Below, in pieces: positions 26,597 through 36,481 of a stretch of DNA of 64,000 bases. The notes beneath the pieces are model-generated. The model was not told the origin of the DNA. It searched no databases and was given only the letters and a program-made list of their open reading frames with translations. The position numbers and the translations under genes were made by a program. Within the stretch, counting starts at the first letter, position 1; every line of letters begins with the position of its first letter. This DNA is from Thalassomonas sp. RHCl1 (GTDB lineage: Bacteria; Pseudomonadota; Gammaproteobacteria; Enterobacterales; Alteromonadaceae): assembly GCF_947387555.1 (NCBI RefSeq), contig NZ_CANDNZ010000002.1, positions 868,001-932,000 on the forward strand, read 5' to 3'.

Positions 26597-29095
26597 TTAA
26601 GCCTCGGGCACCTTTACCGCCTCCTGGTTGCGCCGAAATTCTTCCAGTCCTATATTGCGAATGCGCTCTATCCAGGCATCTGCCACCTGGGAAGAGGCAT
26701 CGAAATGACGAATAGCCACTTCCTTTAAAATCCTGTGTTCATTGGCGATGGTGGTGGGAAACAAGCCGGCATCGTCGGTATTAACGCAAAAGCGCACCGG
26801 TCCCTTGCGTAAACCGAAACGGTTAAATTCGCTGTCCTTGTCAAGCAAGGCCTCAAGCGGCGGTGCCCAGCGAAATAACGGGTGCTGACTGAAGCAATCA
26901 AAATGACCTATATAAATATTCGAGCTGGGGCAAGCCTCTATAGTGATACCTTGATCATCATATTGGTGCATCAGATGATCCTGAATAGCAGTGATCCAGT
27001 CAATTTCATCCAGGGTAAAATAATCTTGCCCCTGCGTCACACGGGTCCGGGCATCAGGATGATGTGATTCGAGATGCCGTACAAGCAAGCTTTGTTCAAA
27101 AGGATTGTCTTCAGCTTTTTTAAAAAACTGCTTGCTTAAGAAATAGCTTTGCCAGATTTTTATGGCAAGTTTATTTCTTTCTGCATCAGATAAAGGTCCT
27201 TCAAAAAAACCCGGTAAATATTCAAGATATAACAGACTATCTTTTGACTCCATAAAGCTTAGTGGACAGTTTCGCCTTAACTGCCAGGCGCAGTATAAAG
27301 TGGCAAGATCATGATTCTCACCGTAAATCTGCTGACACCATTTAGCAGCTCTGACTTGCAAACGATTGGCAAAAGGCAAGATTTCGGGAACAGACAAGGA
27401 TAACTCTACCGCTTGGTGATAGAGCCAAACCAGGTTGTCCAAGTGCTCCCCGGCTGTAATTCTAACGGTATTATGCTTTTTCGCCCAGACATCGGCTGCG
27501 ATACCTAACGCCAGGGCATGCCCTAACCTATCCCCTTCGCCAAAATCACAAAAAGACACGGTTTCATCAATATGGCGCAAACCTGAGATCAAATGATGAA
27601 AATCTTCCCCGCTATGAATACTTAAGTGCAGCCTGCGTTGGGGTTTGTATTCGCTATACGAATTTTTCCATGGGCTGGCTCGCAGGTATCGTAGTGACGG
27701 GGCGAAGATTTCTATTTTCACCTGGTTTTCATTACCTGCTACATCCAGCCCTCTTACCAGATTAGGCAGGTTTACGGTTCTTTCTTTATCCGGCGTAAAC
27801 AACTTACTTTTCACTTGATGGTTTTGTGCTCCATAAGAAGAAAATAAAGTTACCAGGCGCTGGCATTCCTGCTTCAATGCCAGCCGCTTGTTCCTTTGTA
27901 ACTTATCTTGTCCATGGCCACTGCGGGTAAAATGGATACAAAACTGGATATTGTGCTCAAGTTTAGATTTTTCCAGCTTTTTATAAACTTGAGATAAAGT
28001 CCTTTCGTTAATAAATGCTGGTGCTACCTTAAACTCCCGAAACACCTTGCCATGCATATCAGTGGTTAAGGCGTACCGGCCATATTTTTTACTACTGTGG
28101 CCCTTTCTGGCGTTGAAACGGAAAAATTCAGTGAAATAACTTAATCCCAACCCTTTGTGTATCATGCCGGTTCTTAAGATCTGGCTAACATGGATATAAG
28201 CACGAAAAGCCGTACGCCAGGCGCAGGAAACTTCCAGGTAACGCTCAGCATAAAATAATGCCGACCAAATAAGCAAAGCGGATTTATCTGCGTCAGCAGT
28301 TAATGCCCTATTTAGTAATGTTAATGAAAGATTAAAGCTTGCCGCTTGTTTGATCCTTGCCGGTAAACCGCGATTTTTATATAACATCTGAAAATCATCA
28401 TAAAGACTGATGTTAAGATCCGGCATTTCTTTTCCGGGAACGAAGGTCAAGGCTTCCACCAGGTGACAAAACAAAGCATGTTGCATCCGCGGTAAACGAC
28501 TGGCATCGATTTCCCCGGTGCTGATAAAGCGATATTCGCGTAAACTGGGCCAGTTAAAAGGCGCTTGTGCGCTATTCCCCTCAAATGAATAGTCCACAAA
28601 TGCCTGTCGCTGACCGCCGTGTCCACCGATATGGGCATGGTTGTCGCCATATGCCTGGTGTTTGGGGCGGCTCAGGCCCTGCATGCACTGTTCAAGATTA
28701 ACCAACTGCTCAGGCTGCAAACGGTCATGTTTGAGCCTTTGTGCATAACTCCATCCTAATACCAGGCTCGGCTCTATAATTGAACACAGCGCCAGCCACT
28801 CATCCAGATAAGGTTTGGCCACTTCAAAACGATTACCCTGCCAGTCAAGAAAGCGTATCTGCCACTGGCCGATGAAATCCAACGAGTAGTTTTTATGCCA
28901 GGAACTTGCCAGGGGTTGCAGCACTTTTTCTATATCATCACGGCGCTCATTGGCCAGCAATTTATCCGTTAAGCTCTCTTGTGCTATCTCGTTAAAAGCA
29001 TTAAGAGACACCTCATCCGATAACAAATGAAAAAGCCAACGGTCAGAATTAAGTAAGCTCACCTTAGCGACATTTTCCAGAGAATTAGTCAACAT
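26597..29095 (-). CDS. rdrB: RADAR system adenosine deaminase RdrB
   Basis: The 832-residue protein has the active-site motifs of the adenosine deaminase superfamily spread over a long chain. They are DNHAHIGG (His153, His155, metal ligands), HSGED (His494, Glu497), DRLGH (His526), EACPSSN (720-726) and NTDDAGLF (Asp774, Asp775). Size, motif spacing and the adjacent large ATPase identify RdrB of the RADAR anti-phage system. RdrB has been reported to form a large shell and to deaminate adenosine in RNA and/or ATP. Its ATG is two bases after the rdrA stop, so translation is coupled. All metal and catalytic residues appear intact. Confidence 0.88.
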   Translation of the reverse strand: MLTNSLENVAKVSLLNSDRWLFHLLSDEVSLNAFNEIAQESLTDKLLANERRDDIEKVLQPLASSWHKNYSLDFIGQWQIRFLDWQGNRFEVAKPYLDEWLALCSIIEPSLVLGWSYAQRLKHDRLQPEQLVNLEQCMQGLSRPKHQAYGDNHAHIGGHGGQRQAFVDYSFEGNSAQAPFNWPSLREYRFISTGEIDASRLPRMQHALFCHLVEALTFVPGKEMPDLNISLYDDFQMLYKNRGLPARIKQAASFNLSLTLLNRALTADADKSALLIWSALFYAERYLEVSCAWRTAFRAYIHVSQILRTGMIHKGLGLSYFTEFFRFNARKGHSSKKYGRYALTTDMHGKVFREFKVAPAFINERTLSQVYKKLEKSKLEHNIQFCIHFTRSGHGQDKLQRNKRLALKQECQRLVTLFSSYGAQNHQVKSKLFTPDKERTVNLPNLVRGLDVAGNENQVKIEIFAPSLRYLRASPWKNSYSEYKPQRRLHLSIHSGEDFHHLISGLRHIDETVSFCDFGEGDRLGHALALGIAADVWAKKHNTVRITAGEHLDNLVWLYHQAVELSLSVPEILPFANRLQVRAAKWCQQIYGENHDLATLYCAWQLRRNCPLSFMESKDSLLYLEYLPGFFEGPLSDAERNKLAIKIWQSYFLSKQFFKKAEDNPFEQSLLVRHLESHHPDARTRVTQGQDYFTLDEIDWITAIQDHLMHQYDDQGITIEACPSSNIYIGHFDCFSQHPLFRWAPPLEALLDKDSEFNRFGLRKGPVRFCVNTDDAGLFPTTIANEHRILKEVAIRHFDASSQVADAWIERIRNIGLEEFRRNQEAVKVPEA

Positions 29096-29097
29096 AG

Positions 29098-31713
29098 TTA
29101 ATCACTGACTTTTTTACTGTATTCATTAAACAACTTATGAATTCTATTCAGTGCCCTCTCATGCCTTGGGCTCAATTTATCAGGGTGTAATTCTGACCAG
29201 CTGATAACATCCGATAATACATCCAGAGTTACTGGCCCATATTCTTCAAAGAGCTCTTTAAATTCCTTTATGGTTAATTGATTTAATACTCTAATGGGAT
29301 TATCAAACGCTGCGAATCCTAAATCATTTAATGTCGGAAACGTACGATTCGATTTTTTTGACTCATCAACAAATTTTCCCCCGAGTGATTCACCTGCCAC
29401 TCTTCCCCCAACGGTTAACTTATTCCACAGTAATTCATGGGAGTAATCTTTGGTTAAGGTAAATAACGGATGCGCTACCAACGCCTGCATCAGCCGGTTC
29501 CCTGCCATAGTCTCGTCACTGACGAATTCCATCACATTAACCTTATAAGCCCTATCACTATTTTTCCCTGAAGAAGTCATTAAGTGCTGGTTATTTGGGG
29601 TGGTGGCAGTATTTTGCAGTGCGATATCCCCTTTATCTTTTAAAAAGGCCCCGATGGAGGTTAACAACACAAATTCAAAGCGTTTGGCAACATGAAACAA
29701 GTTATCCGGATTAGCTGATTTTGGCAGCAAGGTATTATTCACCCGCATTTGCAATAACTGATTAAACACCTTGTTAAATACCAGGGATAACAAATGACAT
29801 AAACCGGCACTGCGTGCCTGTTCTAGCTCTTCTTGATAATCCTCTTGCCAGGTTACTATATCCCGAGCAAAGCTTTGACTGTCGCTAACATAGGAAATAC
29901 TGCTGTCTTCGCCGCCTTGCTCCGTTTCATCCTCATTAAAATCAAATGTTTTAGTCGGGGCGACAAAATGAATGGAGTTTAACGGCTTAGTATTAAAGAT
30001 ATCTTTAATGATATAGCTCAAGGCAGACTCATCACGAAAGCGGTTTATTAAACTCAGCGTAAAAATTTCAAACGCCTTGCCAAAAAAGATCTGCCGGGCT
30101 CTATAGGACGAGGTGCCATAAAAATCACTATGGGTAAATAAATCCAATAACAAGTAACTGTTTTGCTTAACCTTGCCGTCATCCATATTATCTTTAATAT
30201 CACTGATCGATGCCTGGGAAATAATATATTTTTCCTTAAACACCTCTATCGTAGGCATAGCGACTAAGGTATTGCTGATGGCGGGAATAGCGGTCAAGCT
30301 GTTATCGGCATCCTCTCTTCTCGTCGTTAAGGCATCGAGCTGACCTTGCCGCCAATTAGACAACCTTTTGCCGCTAATATAATCTTCAAAATATAATAGC
30401 GGGTCTAACTCTTTTTTAAGTTGGGCAAAATAGTCTCTTTTCTTAAATCCCTGCTTATGCCTAGCAAGTTTACTTTGTAGCTCGACATTAAATAAGGCCA
30501 ACTCAGATAGACGTTTTATGCCGGCTTTCACGCGAATTTCAGCATCGGCAAGCAAATAGCCTTGGGCAAAACGGGCACTTTCGGCATACCTGACATAATC
30601 TGACCAGAAATTATCAATCACCTTGCCTTGCTTAACATCATCAACATAACCGATAAAGTTTTTGGCGAACTGCACCAGTTTCCTTGAAGTATCCGGCCGT
30701 TTCAAGGTATGGCTATTTTCCAAGCCGTTGACCAATGGGCTGGTGAGTTGCGTAACCCTTTTAAATAATTCTGACGGGGTTAACGATTGCTCGCCAGTGC
30801 CCGTTATGCTGATATCCGGCATCAGGTAATCTACATCAAGCAGACCTACCCTGAGGTGCTCAGGAAAAACCTTACGCCAGTATTGCATCGCCAAATGCTC
30901 TGCATACTGACTTTCTTCAGTATCGGCAAAAGGTTTCCTACGCTCATATTGCTCATTGCCGGAATAGGCAAAATAATCCCTGAGGATCTGATGATAGATA
31001 TTTTCATCACCACAAACAATGGGAATAAGCCGCGGGCAGGACAAGATACGGCGTATGGTTTCCAGCACGTCGTGGGCTTTACCCAACGCCATATCGACAT
31101 CATCTACCGGCAGCACAAATACTTCTTTACCTATGCATTTACAACAATGCTCAAGGTAAAGGTGAAAATTATTCTCCAAATCCATAGACGACTGATAGCT
31201 GATAATACGATCTAATCCGCTAACATCACGGTTATTGTACTCCGTTTGCCCTAACGACTCGGCCAGGCGCCCCAGCAGATTCTGGTAAGCTTGTTTATCT
31301 TCAAGTTTGTGTATTCTTCCGAGCATATAATTATGAATGTGGGCAATGACCACATTAACGAAATTATCATGGTTTACCAGTAAAGTAGGATCAATGATAT
31401 TAAGAAATACCGCCTTATCTTTATTTGCTAATCCCTCAGCCTGCTGCCACTCTTGCTCAAGATTATATAGAAACACGGTTTTCCCGGTACCGCGACTACC
31501 GGAAATAAAAATAGCGTCATGAATGCGCGGTAAAGTTTTTTCTTTACTATGTTGTGTTTGTTCAATAATGCTGCGGCTTTCTTCCACCAGCGCGCTAATA
31601 TTCGCTATGGCCAGCTCATAGGCACGCCTTTGCCAGCGCTGGCTTTTATCTTTATATTCCCCGGAATATTCCGCTGAGCTAACATCTAAAATCAGGTTGG
31701 GTTGTTGCGCCAT
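29098..31713 (-). CDS. rdrA: RADAR system ATPase RdrA
   Basis: The 871-residue AAA-type NTPase carries Walker A GSRGTGKT (72-79) and a Walker B-like strand VFVLPVDDVD (198-207). The long C-terminal region, rich in helices, has no other motif I recognise. Length, Walker placement and the coupled deaminase downstream match RdrA. In RADAR, RdrA is the ATPase partner that senses infection and delivers substrate to the RdrB shell. AAGGAAC and AGG lie before the ATG, and a good promoter sits in the 151-bp gap upstream. Confidence 0.88.
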   Translation of the reverse strand: MAQQPNLILDVSSAEYSGEYKDKSQRWQRRAYELAIANISALVEESRSIIEQTQHSKEKTLPRIHDAIFISGSRGTGKTVFLYNLEQEWQQAEGLANKDKAVFLNIIDPTLLVNHDNFVNVVIAHIHNYMLGRIHKLEDKQAYQNLLGRLAESLGQTEYNNRDVSGLDRIISYQSSMDLENNFHLYLEHCCKCIGKEVFVLPVDDVDMALGKAHDVLETIRRILSCPRLIPIVCGDENIYHQILRDYFAYSGNEQYERRKPFADTEESQYAEHLAMQYWRKVFPEHLRVGLLDVDYLMPDISITGTGEQSLTPSELFKRVTQLTSPLVNGLENSHTLKRPDTSRKLVQFAKNFIGYVDDVKQGKVIDNFWSDYVRYAESARFAQGYLLADAEIRVKAGIKRLSELALFNVELQSKLARHKQGFKKRDYFAQLKKELDPLLYFEDYISGKRLSNWRQGQLDALTTRREDADNSLTAIPAISNTLVAMPTIEVFKEKYIISQASISDIKDNMDDGKVKQNSYLLLDLFTHSDFYGTSSYRARQIFFGKAFEIFTLSLINRFRDESALSYIIKDIFNTKPLNSIHFVAPTKTFDFNEDETEQGGEDSSISYVSDSQSFARDIVTWQEDYQEELEQARSAGLCHLLSLVFNKVFNQLLQMRVNNTLLPKSANPDNLFHVAKRFEFVLLTSIGAFLKDKGDIALQNTATTPNNQHLMTSSGKNSDRAYKVNVMEFVSDETMAGNRLMQALVAHPLFTLTKDYSHELLWNKLTVGGRVAGESLGGKFVDESKKSNRTFPTLNDLGFAAFDNPIRVLNQLTIKEFKELFEEYGPVTLDVLSDVISWSELHPDKLSPRHERALNRIHKLFNEYSKKVSD

Positions 31714-31787
31714 CCTTGTTGTTCCTTATTATTTTTATTTAATCACTACTTAACCGCCCGATTGCCGTCACTTATATAAACACGGCC

Positions 31788-31816
31788 ATTATTTCCAGCG
31801 GACTAACCCCTTTCAA
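31788..31816 (-). promoter_or_regulatory. Candidate rdrA promoter
   Basis: On the minus strand TTGAAA (31816-31811), exactly 17 bases, then AATAAT (31793-31788), each 5 of 6 to consensus. Transcription would start about 68 bases before the rdrA ATG, so rdrAB can be expressed apart from the upstream membrane gene. Confidence 0.5.
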
Positions 31817-31864
31817 AGAGCATTTTACTACGCATATGCCTGCCTCAGGCTCTATAAGTAAGCT

Positions 31865-32623
31865 TTATTTTTTCAGGCTCTTAACCCAAGAAAAAGCAGC
31901 ATCATTCGTTGAAAGGTAGTCACCGATAATATCGCGTTGGCGTTCATGGATCTGGGTTTCAATAATTTGCACGTATTTCTCATGAAGCACGGCCATTCTT
32001 TTGTCTTTATTATGCCCGGAATATAACGTGGGCACCTGAGTAAACTCCCACAACAGCACTTCCAAGAGGTCCTGTGTTTTCTCATAACGTGACCACGCCC
32101 GGGTAAAGCCATGCTGCTTATTCAGAAAATAGCAAAAAGCAAAAACAGCCAGGGTGACAGCCGCAATAATCGGGCAGGCATTTTCACTGTTTGTTATAAG
32201 TAACAGAAAGATAATTAAGAAAAAATCAGAAATTATCAGCCAATTAAGCTCTTTGGAAAGTTTCTTCTTAAAGCCTTTATATTGCTCTGAAGTGGTTTTC
32301 AAAATCTTGTCTGCTTTAGCGTTAAAGCTCAGGCAAGCAATCCAGGTTGAAATGTTTTTATATCGATATACTCGATATAAAAGACTGCTAATAAATAAAG
32401 TAGCCCAAACCCCTAATAAAATCGGCTTTAGTCCTTCATGAGAATAAGCCGTTAAAATATCCCAATCAGCCCAGGCCAGTTTTTGTCCGATAACCAAAAA
32501 TAAACTGATAATGCCAATAAACAAACTGAAAGTACCAAACCTTCTGCTTGCCAAATGATCAACATAACTGCTTAATTTAGCTTCTTCAAAAGCCAGTATT
32601 TTCTTTGTTATTCTTAATTCCAT
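31865..32623 (-). CDS. RADAR-associated membrane protein (RdrD/SLATT-like candidate)
   Basis: The 252-residue protein has four predicted helices arranged as two hairpins: about 30-48 and 67-86, then about 128-146 and 149-168. A helical cytoplasmic tail follows (RAWSRYEKTQDLLEVLLWEF; HEKYVQIIETQIHERQRDII). RADAR loci often carry an accessory membrane protein, either Csx27-like (RdrC) or SLATT-domain (RdrD). Placement 151 bp upstream of rdrA, same strand, supports that role. The tail resembles the helical part of SLATT proteins, but four helices rather than two are unusual. The subtype is uncertain. Confidence 0.6.
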   Translation of the reverse strand: MELRITKKILAFEEAKLSSYVDHLASRRFGTFSLFIGIISLFLVIGQKLAWADWDILTAYSHEGLKPILLGVWATLFISSLLYRVYRYKNISTWIACLSFNAKADKILKTTSEQYKGFKKKLSKELNWLIISDFFLIIFLLLITNSENACPIIAAVTLAVFAFCYFLNKQHGFTRAWSRYEKTQDLLEVLLWEFTQVPTLYSGHNKDKRMAVLHEKYVQIIETQIHERQRDIIGDYLSTNDAAFSWVKSLKK

Positions 32624-32649
32624 CTACATTCCGATTTAAGCATTTTCTT

Positions 32650-32655
32650 ATTATA
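32650..32655 (-). promoter_or_regulatory. Candidate -10 box for the RADAR membrane gene
   Basis: A perfect TATAAT on the minus strand, 27 bases before the ATG at 32623. No recognisable -35 box at normal spacing. Confidence 0.35.
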
Positions 32656-32892
32656 TATACAGCCAATGACTTGCTTGCTAATAACCAAACAACGGCGCTG
32701 AATTAAGGCAAGGGGCAGTCAAAGAGATTTCGCTGTTAAAAGTGCAGTAGATCACCGCATTTGTCAAACAAATCAACAGGAAATAACATCAAAGCAAGGG
32801 CTAAAACATAAAAAACAGCTACTTTGGTGAATAATTCACCTTAATGCGTTCTTTATCACTATAGAGTAGAGCAACAGCGTTACGACAGCCCG

Positions 32893-35800
32893 TTACCGGG
32901 CCCTGACGGGACAAACTTTCTGCCCTTTGGGTAAATGCTCTAACAACAGGCTGCCAAGCTCAGCTACCGGACAGGGCCGGCTAAAATAATAGCCCTGAAA
33001 TTCTCCGCAACGCTTTATTGCCAGCAACCTCAGTTGCTCTACAGTCTCAACCCCTTCGGCGATCACGGTAAAACCAAGGGAATGGGCAATGGCAATGATC
33101 GCCTCGACAATAGCGCCGTCATCACTGTCATCAGGCAAGCCGCTGACAAAGGTTCTGTCTATCTTGATTTTATTCAAGGGAAAGCGTTTTAAATACGACA
33201 GCGAAGAATAACCGGTACCAAAATCATCCACCGAAAGCTGAACCCCCAAAGTTTTGATTTGATGAAGGATAGCTATGGTTTCCTCGATATTGCGCATCAT
33301 CATGCTTTCGGTGATTTCAAATTCTACCTTAGCGGGTGGAATGTCGTTAGCAACTATCGACTGCTCTATGGTGGCGAGTAAATCTCTTTGGAAAAACTGC
33401 CGTGCTGACAGGTTAATAGCCATACTCAGCTGCTCAAAACCCAGGTCATGCCAAAGCCTGAGCTGATAACAGGCCTGGTTAATCACCCAGGCGCCTATGG
33501 CGACAATCAAACCGGAAGACTCCGCCACCGGAATAAATTTATCCGGAGAAATTAATCCCTTATGCGGATGATACCAGCGCAATAAGGCTTCCACCCCGGT
33601 GATCTGCATGGTAGCCAACTCGACCTGCGGCTGATAAACCAGGGTAAACTCATCATTTTTCAGGGCATTTCGTAAATCTTGCTCTAATTCCACCAGCTGC
33701 TGGGCGTCAATATGCATTTGCTCGGTATAAAACTGATAACCGCTGCGGCCGCTTTCTTTGGCACGATACATGGCATTGTCGGCGCAACTGAGTAAAGTAG
33801 AGATCTCATCGCTGTTATCCGGATAAATGCCTATACCGATACTGGCGCTGGTAGTCACCTCACAGCAGGTCAGGCAAAAAGGGGGTTTCAAGGCGTCAAG
33901 CAGCGCCTGGGCGACTTTTGCCACCTGTTCAATGCCGGCAATAGCCGGCAGCATTACGGTAAACTCATCGCCGCCAAAACGGGAAACCATGGCATCTTCC
34001 CCCACCACCTGCTCAAAGCGGCGAGCCACCTGCTGCAATAATTCATCTCCCACCGGGTGGCCCGAAGTATCGTTAATCAGCTTAAAATTATCCAGATCAA
34101 TAAACATCACCGCCAGGCGTACACCACTTTTGATGGCATCGGCCATGGAGATTTCCAGTTGCTGATGAAAAGAAACCCTGTTGGGCAACTGGGTTATGGC
34201 ATCGTGGTGGGCCAGTTGAAAAATTTTTTCTTCGGCGCGTTTTTTCTCGGTAATATCATTGATAATAAAAATATATTGCTGCACTTTATCATGGTCATCA
34301 ACAGCAGATTTGATCATTTGCCAGCTGACATATTCTTCGCCATTTTTTCTCCAGTTAGTCATTTCCCCGTGCCAGGCCCCCTGTTTTTCAATTGCTGGCC
34401 ACAACTCACGATAACAGTCGCCATTTTCTTCTGCCGACATGTAACGACAAGGTCTCTTGCCGATAACTTCCGCCAGGGAATAACCGGTAAGTTCAGTAAA
34501 GGCAGGATTGACCCGGATGATCTGTTTTTCAGCATCACAAATCATAATAGCTTCGCTGCTTTCATTAAAAACCTGCTCAGCCAGTTCCAGCTTATCCATA
34601 ACCCGCCGGCGCTGCAGCTCCAGCGCCACCCGGTTGGAAAAAAGCCCCAGCAAAGGTTTTTGCCAGCTGGAAATAAACATAGGCCTGGTGTCCATAACCG
34701 CCATAATACCGATCACTTCATCCTCTGGCGTGATAATAGGTGCGCCAAAATAACTTTCTATGCCCATCAGCATTAACAACTTATCCTCTGGATAACGCTC
34801 GGCGGCCTTTTCCGATACCAGCTCAATCGCATGGTTCATCACGTCTTCACACGGCGTTCCTTTAAGTGCGTAGATAAAATTGTCTTCCGTCTGGTTACCG
34901 TTCCAAACCGCAAGGGTTGCGATGCTATTCTTGGTTTGATCGGCAAACACGCCAATCAGGGCAAAACGGGTTTCAAACGTTTGTGCCAGGCCGCGGGCAC
35001 AGCGGATAAAAAATTCCTGCTTTGCCGAGCCGTCAACAATATGCAGCAAGCCTTTTATCGCCTCCGTCAAATGGGTTTGATGATAAATTTCTTTTTCCAG
35101 CAAGACATTGGCACTCTTTAATTCCAACGTTCTCTGGCTGACCTGGCTCTCAAGGCTTTCCCGGCTCTGCCTGAGACCGGTAATAGCATGCAGGCGCTCT
35201 TCCTGGCTTGCGATCAGCAATAATACCGTGATCATCACACTGCCAACCGCGGCCTGCAACACCAATAGCGAGTCATGCTCCGTTGCCAGCACAAAAGGGC
35301 CAAAGCCGTTTAAAGTGCCAACAATGGCCAGTACCGACATGATCAAAATCATCAGGGTTGCGCCGTGATGGTGAAAACGAAAGGACATCCAGAACAAAAT
35401 AGGCAATAAAGCAAAAATCAGCAGATATTGGCTGGCGTAGGAAGAAAATTGCGTGAAAAACAGCAAGTACATTAACGCCAAACTGAGCAGGATCAGCCCT
35501 ATTGCCTCTACCTTCTGCGCTGCGCTGTAGCGCTCTTTCGGCACCCTGCTCCAGGTCAGTAAAAATGGCGTTAAAATAAGCCCTCCCGCCAGATCCCCCA
35601 GCCACCAGGTATGCCACAGCAATCCAGCAGCTTCTTTAGCCAGGGTTCCGGCCAGATACAAACTGGCAACGCCGCCGCTGGCACTGATCATGGTCGCAAC
35701 ACATAAACTCAGGATAAAAAACACGGTTTGTTGTAATTTGGCAAAAGGCCAGCGGCTGGCAAAACGGATGATCAGATACCCTGCCACCAGCACTTCCAGG

Positions 35801-36060
35801 GTATTACAAATGGCAATGAACAACCCCGCCATCACATGGGTTTGCAGGTAGAGATTAATCAGCACAACTCCGAGAAAGATCCCCGGCCATACCTGGTAAC
35901 CGTAATAAAGCAGCGCGGCAAGGGCAATGCCGGTAGGCGGCCATAGCGGCGTAATGTTGACTTCGTCAAAAGCCAGTTGCAAACCGAGCCAGGCGGTAAA
36001 AAAATAAATGATTGCTAAAAAAGAAATATGAACTAAGTTACGGCTAGCATTATTTGGCAT
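32893..36060 (-). CDS. MASE1-GAF-PAS-GGDEF-EAL membrane c-di-GMP enzyme
   Basis: The protein has about 1055 residues from the ATG at 36060. An in-frame start at 36186 would add 42 residues, but MASE1 domains begin near the N-terminus. Domain order is MASE1 (about eight membrane helices, with ITPLWPPTGIALAALLYYG), GAF, PAS (IIRVNPAFTELTGYSLAEVI), GGDEF (SRFGGDEF, motif near residue 696) and EAL (GVEALLRW, near 824). Both catalytic signatures are intact, as are VDDFGTGYSSL and IDRTFVSGL in the EAL domain. It could therefore make or break c-di-GMP; which activity dominates cannot be told. It is divergent from an HD-GYP gene. Confidence 0.9.
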   Translation of the reverse strand: MPNNASRNLVHISFLAIIYFFTAWLGLQLAFDEVNITPLWPPTGIALAALLYYGYQVWPGIFLGVVLINLYLQTHVMAGLFIAICNTLEVLVAGYLIIRFASRWPFAKLQQTVFFILSLCVATMISASGGVASLYLAGTLAKEAAGLLWHTWWLGDLAGGLILTPFLLTWSRVPKERYSAAQKVEAIGLILLSLALMYLLFFTQFSSYASQYLLIFALLPILFWMSFRFHHHGATLMILIMSVLAIVGTLNGFGPFVLATEHDSLLVLQAAVGSVMITVLLLIASQEERLHAITGLRQSRESLESQVSQRTLELKSANVLLEKEIYHQTHLTEAIKGLLHIVDGSAKQEFFIRCARGLAQTFETRFALIGVFADQTKNSIATLAVWNGNQTEDNFIYALKGTPCEDVMNHAIELVSEKAAERYPEDKLLMLMGIESYFGAPIITPEDEVIGIMAVMDTRPMFISSWQKPLLGLFSNRVALELQRRRVMDKLELAEQVFNESSEAIMICDAEKQIIRVNPAFTELTGYSLAEVIGKRPCRYMSAEENGDCYRELWPAIEKQGAWHGEMTNWRKNGEEYVSWQMIKSAVDDHDKVQQYIFIINDITEKKRAEEKIFQLAHHDAITQLPNRVSFHQQLEISMADAIKSGVRLAVMFIDLDNFKLINDTSGHPVGDELLQQVARRFEQVVGEDAMVSRFGGDEFTVMLPAIAGIEQVAKVAQALLDALKPPFCLTCCEVTTSASIGIGIYPDNSDEISTLLSCADNAMYRAKESGRSGYQFYTEQMHIDAQQLVELEQDLRNALKNDEFTLVYQPQVELATMQITGVEALLRWYHPHKGLISPDKFIPVAESSGLIVAIGAWVINQACYQLRLWHDLGFEQLSMAINLSARQFFQRDLLATIEQSIVANDIPPAKVEFEITESMMMRNIEETIAILHQIKTLGVQLSVDDFGTGYSSLSYLKRFPLNKIKIDRTFVSGLPDDSDDGAIVEAIIAIAHSLGFTVIAEGVETVEQLRLLAIKRCGEFQGYYFSRPCPVAELGSLLLEHLPKGQKVCPVRAR

Positions 36061-36481
36061 ATTAAAGAAGTTAACCCCATCATATAGCCAATATTCTTTC
36101 CAGTATAATGCATTAGCAATGGTTAGCCGCAGCTTTGTTCCCCCCATACAACAGAAAAGAAACCGCTTGCACTTGACAACAGGCAAGACAAAACAACAAA
36201 TACCACAATAACAAGCTATTAACTGTCAGTAAAAACCATGGAGTTCGCCGCACAGGCTTTATTTCCGTTCGTGCCTCAAAAAGCAAACTTTGCCATTGTG
36301 ATATAAGCGGCTATTGCTCCACACCAGCCTGCTTGCTGATTACCGCCATCGCCAAATAGCAGAGGTGTTAGCAGTAACTATGAGCTCCATTTTCCATCCG
36401 GTAGTCTAAAATTAATCTAATTGACTTTTATTTCATTATGTTAATACCAGTTAAAGCCGCCGACTTCCGAAAATAGACCAT
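36061..36481. other. Divergent intergenic region between the two c-di-GMP genes
   Basis: About 420 bases. The left part may be coding if the GGDEF-EAL gene starts at 36186. I see no strong promoter, repeat or riboswitch-like fold by eye. Confidence 0.4.
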
